Source: Pseudomonas syringae (GTDB taxonomy: Bacteria > Pseudomonadota > Gammaproteobacteria > Pseudomonadales > Pseudomonadaceae). From it: a stretch of 64,000 bases of DNA. How positions within the stretch are numbered: the stretch's first letter is position 1; each line of letters begins with the position of its first letter. The notes beneath the pieces were generated by a model. That model saw only the letters and a list, made by a program, of their open reading frames with translations, searched no databases and was not told where the DNA came from. A program made the translations under genes and the position numbers. The stretch spans positions 1 to 64,000 of the forward strand of contig NZ_LGSI01000025.1 in the NCBI RefSeq assembly GCF_001698815.1. The letters are read 5' to 3'. Shown piece by piece: positions 8,478 through 16,955 of the stretch.

Positions 8478-9641
8478 TTAAACGTAAAACGATTTCAGCG
8501 GCGGGAAGCCGTTGAATTCAATTGCGCTGTAACTGGTGGTGTACGCGCCGGTGGACAGCCAGTACAGGCGGTCACCGATGGCCAGGTTCAGTGGCAGGCC
8601 GTACTTGTAGTTCTCGTACATGATGTCGGCGCTGTCGCAGGTTGGACCGGCGATAACCACTTCTTCCATTTCGCCTTTCTTCTCGGTCCAGATCGGAAAC
8701 TTGATGGCTTCGTCCATGGTTTCGATCAGGCCGGAGAACTTGCCCACATCCGTGTACACCCAACGCTCGACGGCGGTACGGGATTTACGCGCGACCAGCA
8801 CCACTTCGCTGACCAGGATGCCGGCGTTGGCGATCAACGAACGGCCCGGTTCCAGAATGATTTCCGGCAAGTCGTCACCGAAGTCTTCCTTGAGGAAGCG
8901 GATGATTTCTTCGGCGTAGGTTTCCAGGCTGTTGGTGCGGGTGATGTAGTTGGCCGGGAAGCCACCACCCATGTTGATCAGCTTGAGGACGATGCCGTCT
9001 TCTTCTTTCAGACGTTCGAAGATCACCTTGACCTTGGCAATCGCCGCGTCCCAGACGCTGATGTCGCGCTGCTGCGAACCAACGTGGAACGAGATGCCGT
9101 AAGGCACCAGGCCCAGGTCACGGGCGAGGATCAGCAGATCCATGGCCATGTCAGTCTGGCAGCCGAATTTACGCGACAAAGGCCAGTCAGCCGTGGTCGA
9201 ACCTTCGGTCAGGATGCGCACGTAGACTTTGGAGCCCGGTGCAGCCTTGGCGATATTGCGCAGGTCGGCTTCGGAGTCGGTGGAAAACAGGCGCACGCCC
9301 TTCTCGTAGAAATAGCGAATGTCCTTGGATTTCTTGATGGTGTTGCCGTAGCTGATGCGGTCGGCGCTGACGCCGCGGTCCATCACCTTGTCCAGCTCAT
9401 AGATAGAGGCGATGTCGAAACTCGAACCTTTATCCTTGAGCAGGTCGATGATCTCGACAGCCGGGTTGGCCTTGACGGCGTAGTAGATCTTGGCGAAGTC
9501 GAAGCCTGCGCGCAGGTCGTCGTAGGCCTTGCTGATCATCGCGGTATCGATGACCACGAATGGGGTTTCTTGCGTGTCGGCAAACGCCTTCATTTTGTTG
9601 AAGGTGTCGCGCTGGAAATAGTCTTCGACCTGGATCGGCAT
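8478..9641 (-). CDS. speC: PLP-dependent ornithine (lysine/ornithine) decarboxylase
   Basis: This is a fold-III, alanine-racemase-type decarboxylase of 387 aa that makes putrescine from ornithine in the cytoplasm. The PLP lysine is in YYAVKANP (about residue 57). Other family motifs are FHVGSQ, NMGGGFP, EPGRSL for phosphate binding, and the catalytic Cys in GPTCDSADIM contributed across the dimer. The ATG at 9641 has AGGAG seven bases upstream, so the upstream in-frame start at 9668 is rejected. I recall speC shortly downstream of piuC in P. aeruginosa, which makes the toxin pairs look like an insertion into conserved order. It is monocistronic and ends at the shared terminator. Confidence 0.93.
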   Translation of the reverse strand: MPIQVEDYFQRDTFNKMKAFADTQETPFVVIDTAMISKAYDDLRAGFDFAKIYYAVKANPAVEIIDLLKDKGSSFDIASIYELDKVMDRGVSADRISYGNTIKKSKDIRYFYEKGVRLFSTDSEADLRNIAKAAPGSKVYVRILTEGSTTADWPLSRKFGCQTDMAMDLLILARDLGLVPYGISFHVGSQQRDISVWDAAIAKVKVIFERLKEEDGIVLKLINMGGGFPANYITRTNSLETYAEEIIRFLKEDFGDDLPEIILEPGRSLIANAGILVSEVVLVARKSRTAVERWVYTDVGKFSGLIETMDEAIKFPIWTEKKGEMEEVVIAGPTCDSADIMYENYKYGLPLNLAIGDRLYWLSTGAYTTSYSAIEFNGFPPLKSFYV

Positions 9642-10041
9642 GCGGAAACTCCTACTGGCAAACTGCATTAATCAATGGGTGCGAGGCGTGTCTCCACGCG
9701 CTCAACGAACGCCCTCCGTATCCCCACTTTGGTTCGCCTACTTCCCAAGGCTGTTCGCCGAAAGCAAAAAGACCATATGGACGCGGTTAGCGCATTCCCT
9801 ATGGCCTTGCTGTCTCGTCGTCAGTACTTGAGCCGGATGGATCGTTTCCAGCATGGACGTTCGGCGCGAACTTTAGGACGTGAGGGGCTTGAGATCAACA
9901 AAAAATGTCGCATTTTTGCCCGTTTTTGCCTGATCGGCAGCTGATCGCGTTCCCACACCCGTAGTAACGGACCTGTGTGACAGGATGATGTTCATTCTGC
10001 AGGTGATTTAGCGACGAGCTGGCTGTTATCGCTCACAGAAC
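9642..10041. other. Gene-poor region upstream of speC
   Basis: I see no convincing gene in these 400 bases. The short open frames lack ribosome sites and Pseudomonas-like codon use. The speC promoter must lie here. Confidence 0.5.
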
Positions 10042-10134
10042 TGTAGGACCGGCTTCAGCCGGGAGGACGGAACCTCTGACGACGGAACGGCTATGTATGT
10101 ACCGGCCTCCTCCCGGCTGAAGCCGGTCCTACGG
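10042..10134. repeat. REPIN, CCGGCTTCAGCCGG type
   Basis: Two REP arms in inverted orientation: GTAGGACCGGCTTCAGCCGG on the left and CCGGCTGAAGCCGGTCCTAC on the right, with about 45 bases between. The same family occurs at 10738 and 58745. Confidence 0.9.
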
Positions 10135-10168
10135 ACTCCAATTCAGTGATATCTGACAGGAGTTCTCA

Positions 10169-10504
10169 CAAAAAATGTGACGATTATGAAGGACCGATCT
10201 GTATCTCTTGTGTGAAATTTCCTAGACACTCCCGCCCCGCTTGCGCCTGCCCATTCCTGCAACTAGCCTGCGCTCCGCCACTGAGCATTCAGTGGATGGG
10301 TGTGAGAGCCCGATGGTTAGAAGACGCATCAACCTGTCAGCTCATCGTCGATATTCAGGTATCGGTGAACGCGTTATGGCAGCTGTGTGCAGGCAGACTT
10401 CGGTCTGGCCGGGTCCCTTCTGCCGGTCTCTCACCCTGTACATAGCTGCCACCCTCTACCGCGTGAGAGCGACAAGTGTTGGCGCAAAAGGAAGGAAGTC
10501 TATC
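10169..10504 (+). ncRNA. Structured leader RNA, copy 1
   Basis: This conserved leader of about 335 nt precedes a 69-aa small gene and is repeated at 12012-12349. Visible pairings are a UUCG-capped hairpin CAGAC-TTCG-GTCTG at 10394-10407, helix A between 10308-10317 (GGGTGTGAGA) and 10427-10436 (TCTCTCACCC), and helix B between 10377-10388 (TGGCAGCTGTGT) and 10440-10451. A and B are interleaved, so forming both would give a pseudoknot. Base changes in the second copy mostly keep pairing through G-U. It may be a cis-regulatory element or the 5' part of an mRNA. I do not recognise it as a named RNA family. Confidence 0.6.
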
Positions 10505-10714
10505 TTGATCAAAAATGCCCCGGACGCACCCGTCAACCTCGAAGAAAACCTGGTGCGCGTATCAGAACTGCTGCGTTGCGCAGCGGCCACCGCCTACGAA
10601 ACCTGCGATCAACTCACCGGCCAGAAACGCGATCTGGCGTGTTCGGTCATGCATCTGGTCGAGATGGCGCAGGGTTTGGTTGAGCGATCATTGACGAGCG
10701 TCGAAGCGCGATAG
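10505..10714 (+). CDS. Small Pseudomonas protein (DUF6124/DUF3077-like), copy 1
   Basis: This 69-aa protein is predicted to start at TTG, with GGAAGGAAG six bases upstream. The same length as the ATG-started paralogue at 12350-12559 supports that start. The two proteins are nearly identical over the C-terminal 55 residues (SELLRCAAATAYETCDQL, then MHLVEMAQGLVERSL). It is helical, with no signal peptide or membrane segment. It resembles the helical C-terminal part of small Pseudomonas DUF proteins of unknown function; that family link is from memory and tentative. It is preceded by the structured leader. Confidence 0.7.
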   Translation: MIKNAPDAPVNLEENLVRVSELLRCAAATAYETCDQLTGQKRDLACSVMHLVEMAQGLVERSLTSVEAR

Positions 10715-10737
10715 ATCGCTCCTGATTACACCGGGAT

Positions 10738-10831
10738 CCGTAGGACCGGCTTCAGCCGGGAGGAGGCCGGTACAGTCGCAGCAGTTGCGTCGTCAGACCG
10801 TGCGCCCTCCCGGCTAAAGCCGGTCCTACGG
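10738..10831. repeat. REPIN, CCGGCTTCAGCCGG type
   Basis: The inverted REP arms are at 10740-10760 and 10806-10830. It lies 24 bases after the small gene, where it could serve as a 3' mRNA structure. Confidence 0.9.
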
Positions 10832-11156
10832 ATTGTGTGTGCTGACCGACATCGCGGTGTACGCGACACGGTGAAATCCTCCACTGGTCTCGCGTCGGAT
10901 TTGGATCCAAGGAAGAACTTGTTCGCGAGGCGATGGACCTGATCAGCCAGTACCAACGTATCGCCAACAACTTGGCTCCTACAAAGCCATTCAGGAAAAG
11001 GCTTGCAGCCTCTAACAAAACGAAATTAAACAGCGTTAATCCTGCGCCAAAAATTCTATAAACCTGTCAGTTCTAACAGTATCATCCGGCAGATAAATTC
11101 AATAAATTCGTGATCGAACCCTTCCATAAATGAAGGGAAAGTTTACGAGGCGCACC

Positions 11157-11831
11157 ATGAGCAAGTTCATTAAGGAAAAATCATTCAGAGCCACGCTGAG
11201 ATCCGTACATCCAGACTACCCGGCGGCTTTTGACTTTTCAAGAATAGCTTCAGAAAGTGAATTCTTGAAAGAATATCAGTCATCAGGTAATTTTATGCAA
11301 GCCACCCTGAAAGGCACAGAACAGTGTGGGTATCTGACAGCCACCACCTGCCCTCGAGGCGCTCAGAGCCCGATGCCTATTCAGCAGTTCTGGTTTCTGT
11401 ATCGAGAGTGGGACGACGGATCAAGCAGCTATGAAATAAAAATCAAAGACGACCTCATCATTAACCACAAAGAAGTCTTCAGAAACCTTGTCATTGGCAA
11501 ACGACAGATCTATAACGCATTGACCATGAGCCACCAGGATGTGGATTTTTATGTGGTCCCCTCCACTACTGCAAAAATAGTTTCAGGCTGGAAATTAGTA
11601 CCACTCAACAATAGCGAGTTAACGCCAAGCGTAGCTGAAATTGGCCCAATCTATATAACCGCGCCAAATGGCAATACGCTTGGCGTCAATGAACGACAGA
11701 ACTTTGGAAAACAATGGTGGGCGTATGTAGCCTGTTCGAAACAGAGCGAACCACTGCTTACCAATAAAACAGTTATTGTTCCAGTGATACTGAACATTCT
11801 TGAAACCGACATTTCCGATCCGACGGCGTAA
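11157..11831 (+). CDS. Hypothetical protein of unknown function, AT-rich
   Basis: This 224-aa soluble protein has no signal peptide or membrane helix, and I recognise no domain. It is rich in beta-strand-like segments with many aromatic residues, for example QQFWFLYREWDDGSSSYEIKI and the later QNFGKQWWAYVACSKQ region. The start at 11157 follows GAGG. The upstream in-frame ATG at 11130 sits inside a small inverted repeat (CCCTTC/GAAGGG, 11119-11137) and looks less likely. Codon use is AT-richer than its neighbours, suggesting transfer. It lies alone between the two copies of the leader/small-gene unit and near toxin genes, so a secreted or toxin-related role is possible but unproven. Confidence 0.65.
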   Translation: MSKFIKEKSFRATLRSVHPDYPAAFDFSRIASESEFLKEYQSSGNFMQATLKGTEQCGYLTATTCPRGAQSPMPIQQFWFLYREWDDGSSSYEIKIKDDLIINHKEVFRNLVIGKRQIYNALTMSHQDVDFYVVPSTTAKIVSGWKLVPLNNSELTPSVAEIGPIYITAPNGNTLGVNERQNFGKQWWAYVACSKQSEPLLTNKTVIVPVILNILETDISDPTA

Positions 11832-11908
11832 TTGCCGTTTAGTCGAAAATGGTTGACCGGCCCGTGCTGGCTGTCGAAGCGCGATAACGGCAGCACACAA
11901 TACTTCTC

Positions 11909-11997
11909 GTTGGAGCGAGGCTTGCCCGCGAATGAGTTATCGAGGTGCAGCAGACACACCGAATGATCGTTCTTCGCGGGCAAGCCGCGCTCCAACA
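11909..11997. repeat. REPIN, GCTTGCCCGCG type
   Basis: The arms TTGGAGCGAGGCTTGCCCGC and CGCGGGCAAGCCGCGCTCCAA face each other. Further copies lie at 20522, 43031, 43267 and 46325. Confidence 0.9.
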
Positions 11998-12011
11998 GAA
12001 CCGGTTTTCAT

Positions 12012-12349
12012 ACAAAAAATGTCACGATTGCGAAGGACTGCTCTGTATCTCTTGAGTGAAATTTCCTAGACACTCCCGCCCCGCTTGCGCCTGCCCATTC
12101 CTGCAACTAGCCTGCGCCCTGCCATTGAAAATTCAGTGGTCGGGTGTGAGAACCCGGTTGTTCAGTAGGCGCATGGTCCGACAGTTCATCATCGATTTTT
12201 TCCGATGTTGAATGATTTATGGCGGCTGTGTGCAGGCAGACTTCGGTCTGGCCGGGGCGCCTACTACCGGTTTCTCACCCTGCTCATAGCTGCCACCTTT
12301 TTCGTGTGAGAACGACAAGGGCGGCTTCCGGACTTGTAGGATCAACGCA
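12012..12349 (+). ncRNA. Structured leader RNA, copy 2
   Basis: This is the second copy of the leader at 10169-10504. The UUCG hairpin is at 12237-12250. Helix A pairs 12142-12151 with 12271-12280, and helix B pairs 12220-12231 with 12284-12295. Relative to copy 1, helix B has A to G and helix A has C to T on one side; both changes leave G-U pairs, which supports the fold. The 69-aa gene starts immediately after. Confidence 0.6.
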
Positions 12350-12559
12350 ATGACTAAAGTTACTCCCAAATCGCCCCACAACCTCGAAGATAACCTGGCG
12401 CGGGTATCAGAACTGCTGCGTTGCGCAGCAGCCACCGCCTACGAAACCTGCGATCAACTCAGCGGTCAGAAACGCGACCTCGCATGCTCAGTAATGCATC
12501 TGGTCGAAATGGCGCAGGGTTTGGTTGAGCGATCGTTGACGAGCGTCGAAGCTCGGTAA
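12350..12559 (+). CDS. Small Pseudomonas protein (DUF6124/DUF3077-like), copy 2
   Basis: This 69-aa paralogue of the protein at 10505-10714 starts at ATG. Only the first dozen residues differ substantially; the remainder (from NLED to SVEAR) is nearly identical, so one copy arose by a recent duplication of leader plus gene. Function is unknown. The conserved helical core around CAAATAYETCDQL suggests a small interaction protein. It is a single gene, with no cotranscribed neighbour evident. Confidence 0.75.
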   Translation: MTKVTPKSPHNLEDNLARVSELLRCAAATAYETCDQLSGQKRDLACSVMHLVEMAQGLVERSLTSVEAR

Positions 12560-13175
12560 AAGCGGACAGATCTACGCAGACCCTGTGGGAGATTCTATGT
12601 TCGGAGGCAACCCCCCAGACACCACAGATGTGTTGTCTGCACCGACATCTTCCCGGATAAATCCGGTCCCACAGGATCGCGTAGATTTCGAAATCGTGGG
12701 AGCGAATTCATTCGCGAAAAAAGCCGGACACCAATGCATGTGCGTTGGCCAGAGTTCCAGACTCGGAGCGTGGCGAGAAAATAACTGCAATCGCTGGCGA
12801 TAAGTTCTTGCACATATATCGCGGACGGCAATAATGGCCAGCAAGGCAGTTTAAACTTAGTCAAACGACTATTTTCACATTACTTTTTACTTCAAATATA
12901 TATAACCAACACCCCACTCACCCTGTTATCTTTTAACCCCTATGCAACCCAACTCAACAAAATAAAAAATTCGCGATAAAACACCACCGCTCACTTGCAA
13001 ACCACCACTTAACCACTCGCAATAACTGAACTGCTTACAACATCAAAAGATTCTTAGCCACTGTCACTTCTTACAGTTGCCTCTCCCGTGCAGCACTCAT
13101 ACACTTTTCTTGCACGTTGAATTACTTGCCTGCCAAACATCCACTATTGTCCCATATAGAGACGAGGGCCGCGCC
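12560..13175. other. Intergenic region with half-REP elements and AT-rich stretch
   Basis: I see no gene. It holds REP-like halves near 12650-12675 (CCGGATAAATCCGG) and 12697-12718 (GAGCGAATTCATTCGC). From about 12860 to 13010 there is a strongly AT-rich stretch that probably contains the promoter of the secreted protein downstream. Confidence 0.5.
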
Positions 13176-14429
13176 ATGGATCGCGCAAAGAGAACACTTA
13201 TCGGTCTTTCATTAACATTGCCTGCTTTACTGGTGGCAGCTACGGTCAGTGCGGGAGAAGGCACTGACGTTGCCTGGCTAATGACCTACTACTACAACCG
13301 AACACTTGATAATTGCGGAGAGGGGCGACCACTCGATCAATGCTCCGGTCTTCGGGTCCGGGGCACCGACAGCATGGAAGTTTTCGAACCCTGGGATCCA
13401 AGTCCTAACTCCGTGAAAAGTGGTGGCGTTTCAATGTCTTTCTTACGCAAGGACGCGAAATACCAGGACCTGGGTTTAAAAAAAACCAACGGGTTTGTTT
13501 TAAAACCCAATGATTTTATCGACAAGAATGAAAAGGAAATAAGCACGCTGTGCTTTTATCCCATTGACGCCTGGACGGATACCCGAAACACAGCCGGCTG
13601 TGCGGATAACAGCTTGACTACGGATCGTGCCGAAAAAATCTGTCAGACCGCAGGGATTAAAACCGCGGAACAATGGCTGGCCGACTACCGCGGGGTCGCC
13701 GGTGACCATAAAAAACAATGTGGATTCGAGATCAAGGATCGTCCTGACGACGCCGATGCTTTTTGGCAAGGTATTCGCGCCAGAAAACTGATCCAGAACG
13801 ATAAAGATGCCATACAAACCCAAACCGAAATACGGGTTCCCACATGGGGACAAAACGAAGACGCGGTATTGCCTATTCTCGCGTTTATCTACACACCCAG
13901 AACCGGAATGGACTCCGGCCTGGAGAAAGCCAGGGACGATCAGAAACGGTATTTCCAAAAGACAGGTAAATGGGTTCCCGTTATTCGGGTAGACCTGCCA
14001 ACTTCAAACAGCGCTGATGCCCGCTTTACCTATAACGAGTCAGACCAACACAGGGCTGCCCCCACCCCCAAAGTCGAAAACGAGTGCAAAAGCTACATCG
14101 CCAGTGCTACCTGGCAGCAGCGGGAGGACCCATTTATCAAAGGTCAACCCTGGTCACTCCTGATCACGCCTACTGAATGTGGCCGGAAAATGACCAAGAA
14201 GCAGCAAAGTGCAGCCTATGCCGAGTTATTCAGCAAATATGGCAGCGACCCACGCTGGCAACCGGATAACGGCAGCATGGAACGACAATTCACCTGCCAT
14301 ATGGAGTGGAGCGGCGACGATAACGGCAAAAAGATCTACACCCGTGACAAACCTACCTGGAACCTGGAACCCTCCCGGCCGGTCGCTTCCTGGGACGAAA
14401 CCTTCAAACAAGGGTGCAATCCCTATTAG
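13176..14429 (+). CDS. Secreted DUF2599/halovibrin-like protein
   Basis: This is a 417-aa exported protein. The ATG at 13176 follows GAGGGCC and gives a clean signal peptide (KR, then LIGLSLTLPALLVAA, cut near VSAGEG). The N-terminal region has CSGLRVRGT and SGGVSMSFLRKDAKY, which remind me of HvnA-type halovibrin proteins. The C-terminal ~110 residues (SYIASATWQQ, WNLEPSRP, terminal CNPY) fit my recollection of DUF2599. About ten cysteines suggest periplasmic or extracellular disulfides. HvnA has been described as a secreted ADP-ribosyltransferase-type enzyme; whether this protein has any such activity is unknown. The family assignment is from memory and moderate. Confidence 0.7.
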   Translation: MDRAKRTLIGLSLTLPALLVAATVSAGEGTDVAWLMTYYYNRTLDNCGEGRPLDQCSGLRVRGTDSMEVFEPWDPSPNSVKSGGVSMSFLRKDAKYQDLGLKKTNGFVLKPNDFIDKNEKEISTLCFYPIDAWTDTRNTAGCADNSLTTDRAEKICQTAGIKTAEQWLADYRGVAGDHKKQCGFEIKDRPDDADAFWQGIRARKLIQNDKDAIQTQTEIRVPTWGQNEDAVLPILAFIYTPRTGMDSGLEKARDDQKRYFQKTGKWVPVIRVDLPTSNSADARFTYNESDQHRAAPTPKVENECKSYIASATWQQREDPFIKGQPWSLLITPTECGRKMTKKQQSAAYAELFSKYGSDPRWQPDNGSMERQFTCHMEWSGDDNGKKIYTRDKPTWNLEPSRPVASWDETFKQGCNPY

Positions 14430-14690
14430 TCCGAAGTGAAAGCCATCGATGATCGGTGTCATTCCACAAGGGATAGCACCGACCATCCAGACACCGACTC
14501 TATTATTGTCCTGGCTGGAAAACACTTAACTGCTCGATTGCTCGACCTGTCCACACACTGTATAGCAATCCACCTGACACACCGCTTCGCGGCCGTCGTA
14601 ACCTCCGAACGCTCCCACAATTTCGATATCGACGCGATCTTGTGGGACCACGCTCCAACGAATCGCATTAGCACGGCACTATCTATCGCC

Positions 14691-14918
14691 CTACGCATCC
14701 AGATCTTTTTCATAATCGGCCAGGAACTCTTTCCAACTGATTCTATCGTTCTTGTCCGGATTTACCTCAGCGAGCAATCGCTCGAGGTTTTCAGGCGTGA
14801 AGAATTTCCCGACAGCCTTGGAGAACTCAGCGACCGTTAGTTTTCCATCGCCATTGGTGTCATAGCTTTTGAAATCCGCGAGTACTCGCTCCAGCTGCGT
14901 TGCCGAAAGCTTACTCAT
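14691..14918 (-). CDS. Small EF-hand calcium-binding protein
   Basis: This 75-aa protein carries two EF-hands. Loop 1, DTNGDGKLTVAE, has all canonical ligands. Loop 2, NPDKNDRISWKE, has Asn in place of the first Asp but keeps Asp-3, Asn-5 and Glu-12. There is no signal peptide, so it is likely cytoplasmic, or exported by a non-Sec route. AGGTG precedes the ATG. It is convergent with the secreted protein gene and stands alone. Calcium binding is well supported; its role is unknown. Confidence 0.85.
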   Translation of the reverse strand: MSKLSATQLERVLADFKSYDTNGDGKLTVAEFSKAVGKFFTPENLERLLAEVNPDKNDRISWKEFLADYEKDLDA

Positions 14919-15080
14919 GATTCACCTCGTCTTCAGTCCATTAAAGGGAAGCAGGGCGACGGCTACGGTGAAGTACTGCCTTGTGTGGTTGAGGCTATGA
15001 CCTGAGCACCTGCCTGTCTACTGGTAGTTCTGACAGTTGACAGGTATCAATAAAGAGCTACCAGCGTGCGATCCAGAGAC

Positions 15081-15110
15081 AAAAAAACCCGGCGCCGTTG
15101 CAGCGCCGGG
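15081..15110 (-). terminator. Terminator of the osmoprotectant ABC operon
   Basis: CCCGGCGC and GCGCCGGG pair around a 7-base loop. On the minus strand the stem is followed by seven T residues, 15 bases beyond the ATPase stop codon. Confidence 0.92.
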
Positions 15111-15125
15111 CTTGATACAACTTAA

Positions 15126-16292
15126 TTACGCCTGCGCGTCTGCCACAACGTCAGCCGGCGAAACAATACTCGTCTTGCCACCCCGCGAACGGCCGGAACT
15201 CAGGTATTCGGCGATGGATTCCTGGGTGACTTCGCCGAGGAATACGTTTTCGGCATCCAGCACCGGTAGCCATGAGCGGTTGAACTCGTACATGCGCGAC
15301 AGCAGGATGCGCAAGTGTTCGTCGTAGGCGGCGGTGGCGTTGAATTCCCGCAGGAATTGCAGGCAGTTGCCGGTCTGGCGATGCAGGTCGCGGCGACGTA
15401 CGTAGCCCATGGCCTTGTTTTCGCTGTCGGTGACGACGATGTAGCGACGGTCGTTTTCGTCCATGACTTCCAGCGCATCGGCGACCGGGGTTTCCGGGCT
15501 GACCGAGGGCGCGTTGTCGGCGGCGTCTTCGGCCTTGACCAGCAACAGGCGCTTGAGGGTGCTGTCCTGGCCGACGAAGCTCGACACGAACTCGTCTGCC
15601 GGGTGCGCCAGCAAGGTGTCCGGGTGATCGATCTGGATCAGCTTGCCCGCACGGAAGATGGCAATCTTGTCGCCCAGTTTGATGGCTTCATCGATGTCGT
15701 GGCTGACCATGATCACGGTCTTGTTCAGCGCGCGCTGCATCTCGAAGAATTCGTTCTGGATCATTTCGCGGTTGATCGGGTCGACCGCGCCGAACGGCTC
15801 ATCCATCAGCAGCAGCGGTGCGTCAGCGGCCAGAGCGCGGATCACGCCGATGCGCTGTTGCTGGCCACCGGACAGTTCACGCGGGTAGCGATTCAGGTAC
15901 TGCTTGGGTTCCAGCTTGATCATGCTCATCAGTTCGCGAGCGCGGTCATGGCACTTCTGTTTGTCCCAGCCCAGCAGGCGCGGAACAATCGTGATGTTTT
16001 CTTCGATGGTCATGTTCGGGAACAGACCGATCTGCTGGATCACATAACCGATGTTGCGACGCAGGGTCACTTCATCAAGGCCGGTGGTGTCTTCGCCGTT
16101 GATCAACACTTTGCCGGAGGTCGGCATGATCAGGCGGTTGATCATTTTCAAGGTCGTGGACTTGCCGCAGCCCGATGGCCCCAGAAAGACGCAGATCTCA
16201 CCTTCGTTGACGGTCAGGCTTACCGAGTCGACGGCTTTGACTTCTTTGCCGTTGCTTTGAAAAATCTTGGTCAGGTTTTGAAGTTCGATCAT
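15126..16292 (-). CDS. Osmoprotectant (betaine/choline/carnitine) ABC transporter ATPase with CBS domains
   Basis: This 388-aa ATPase energises import of quaternary-amine osmolytes. Walker A is GPSGCGKST, the signature LSGGQQQR, and Walker B LLLMDEPFGAVD. Two CBS domains form the C-terminal ~140 residues, as in OpuCA, where they sense ionic strength. The ATG at 16292 overlaps the stop of the permease gene (ATGA) and has AAAGGA upstream, so the longer reading to 16331 is rejected. It is the last gene of a four-gene leftward operon. The family resembles OpuC of Gram-positives and OsmU of enterics; the exact substrate is not deducible. Confidence 0.92.
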   Translation of the reverse strand: MIELQNLTKIFQSNGKEVKAVDSVSLTVNEGEICVFLGPSGCGKSTTLKMINRLIMPTSGKVLINGEDTTGLDEVTLRRNIGYVIQQIGLFPNMTIEENITIVPRLLGWDKQKCHDRARELMSMIKLEPKQYLNRYPRELSGGQQQRIGVIRALAADAPLLLMDEPFGAVDPINREMIQNEFFEMQRALNKTVIMVSHDIDEAIKLGDKIAIFRAGKLIQIDHPDTLLAHPADEFVSSFVGQDSTLKRLLLVKAEDAADNAPSVSPETPVADALEVMDENDRRYIVVTDSENKAMGYVRRRDLHRQTGNCLQFLREFNATAAYDEHLRILLSRMYEFNRSWLPVLDAENVFLGEVTQESIAEYLSSGRSRGGKTSIVSPADVVADAQA

Positions 16293-16942
16293 TTGAGCAA
16301 TCCTTTTGGAGTCAGCGTGCGTTGCAGCCATTGCAGAAGCAGGTCGGCGAAGATAGCCAGAAGACTGACCAGCACGGCGCCGACGATCAGCATCGACATA
16401 TCGCTGCGGCTGATTGAAGCAAGAATAAGTACACCCAGACCGCCCGCGCCGATGGTGGCGGCGATGGTCATGACGCCGATGTTCATCACGACGGCAGTGC
16501 GCACGCCAGCGAGAATCACCGGCACGGCAATCGGCAGTTCAACCATGCGCAGGCGCTGGCCGAAGGTCATGCCGATGCCTTTGGCGGCTTCGCGAATACC
16601 CGGTTCGACGCCGGTCAGCGCCAGATAGGTGTTACGCATGATCGGCAACAGCGAATACAGGAACACGGCGGTGATTGCGGGCATCGGACCCAGGCCCTGA
16701 CCGAACTTGGAGTAGAACGGCAGCAGCAGCCCGAACAGGGCAATCGACGGCACGGTCAGCAATACCGTGGCGCTGGCTTGCAGCGGTCCGGCGAGTGCCG
16801 GGAAGCGCGTCATCACTACGCCCAACGGCACACCAACGACGATGGCCAGGGTCACGGCGATCCCGACCAGGGTGATGTGCTGCCAGGTCAGGTGCAGGAT
16901 CAGCGGCCAGTCCAGATGGGAGAAGGTACTCAAGAAATTCAT
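16289..16942 (-). CDS. Osmoprotectant ABC transporter permease
   Basis: This 217-aa inner-membrane permease is of the BetW/OpuCB/YehW type, with about five or six hydrophobic helices and the ABC permease loop at RNTYLALTGVEPGIREAAKG (EAA motif). It is the third gene in the operon, 13 bp after the binding-protein gene and overlapping the ATPase start. It pairs with the permease encoded by the first gene as a heterodimer. Confidence 0.9.
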   Translation of the reverse strand: MNFLSTFSHLDWPLILHLTWQHITLVGIAVTLAIVVGVPLGVVMTRFPALAGPLQASATVLLTVPSIALFGLLLPFYSKFGQGLGPMPAITAVFLYSLLPIMRNTYLALTGVEPGIREAAKGIGMTFGQRLRMVELPIAVPVILAGVRTAVVMNIGVMTIAATIGAGGLGVLILASISRSDMSMLIVGAVLVSLLAIFADLLLQWLQRTLTPKGLLK

Positions 16943-16955
16943 GTCTTCTCCTTAA

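Noticed and set aside
10241..10714. A longer 157-aa reading of the first small gene
   Set aside because: The extra N-terminus is translated leader RNA and is not conserved in frame in the second copy; the TTG start gives matching 69-aa lengths.
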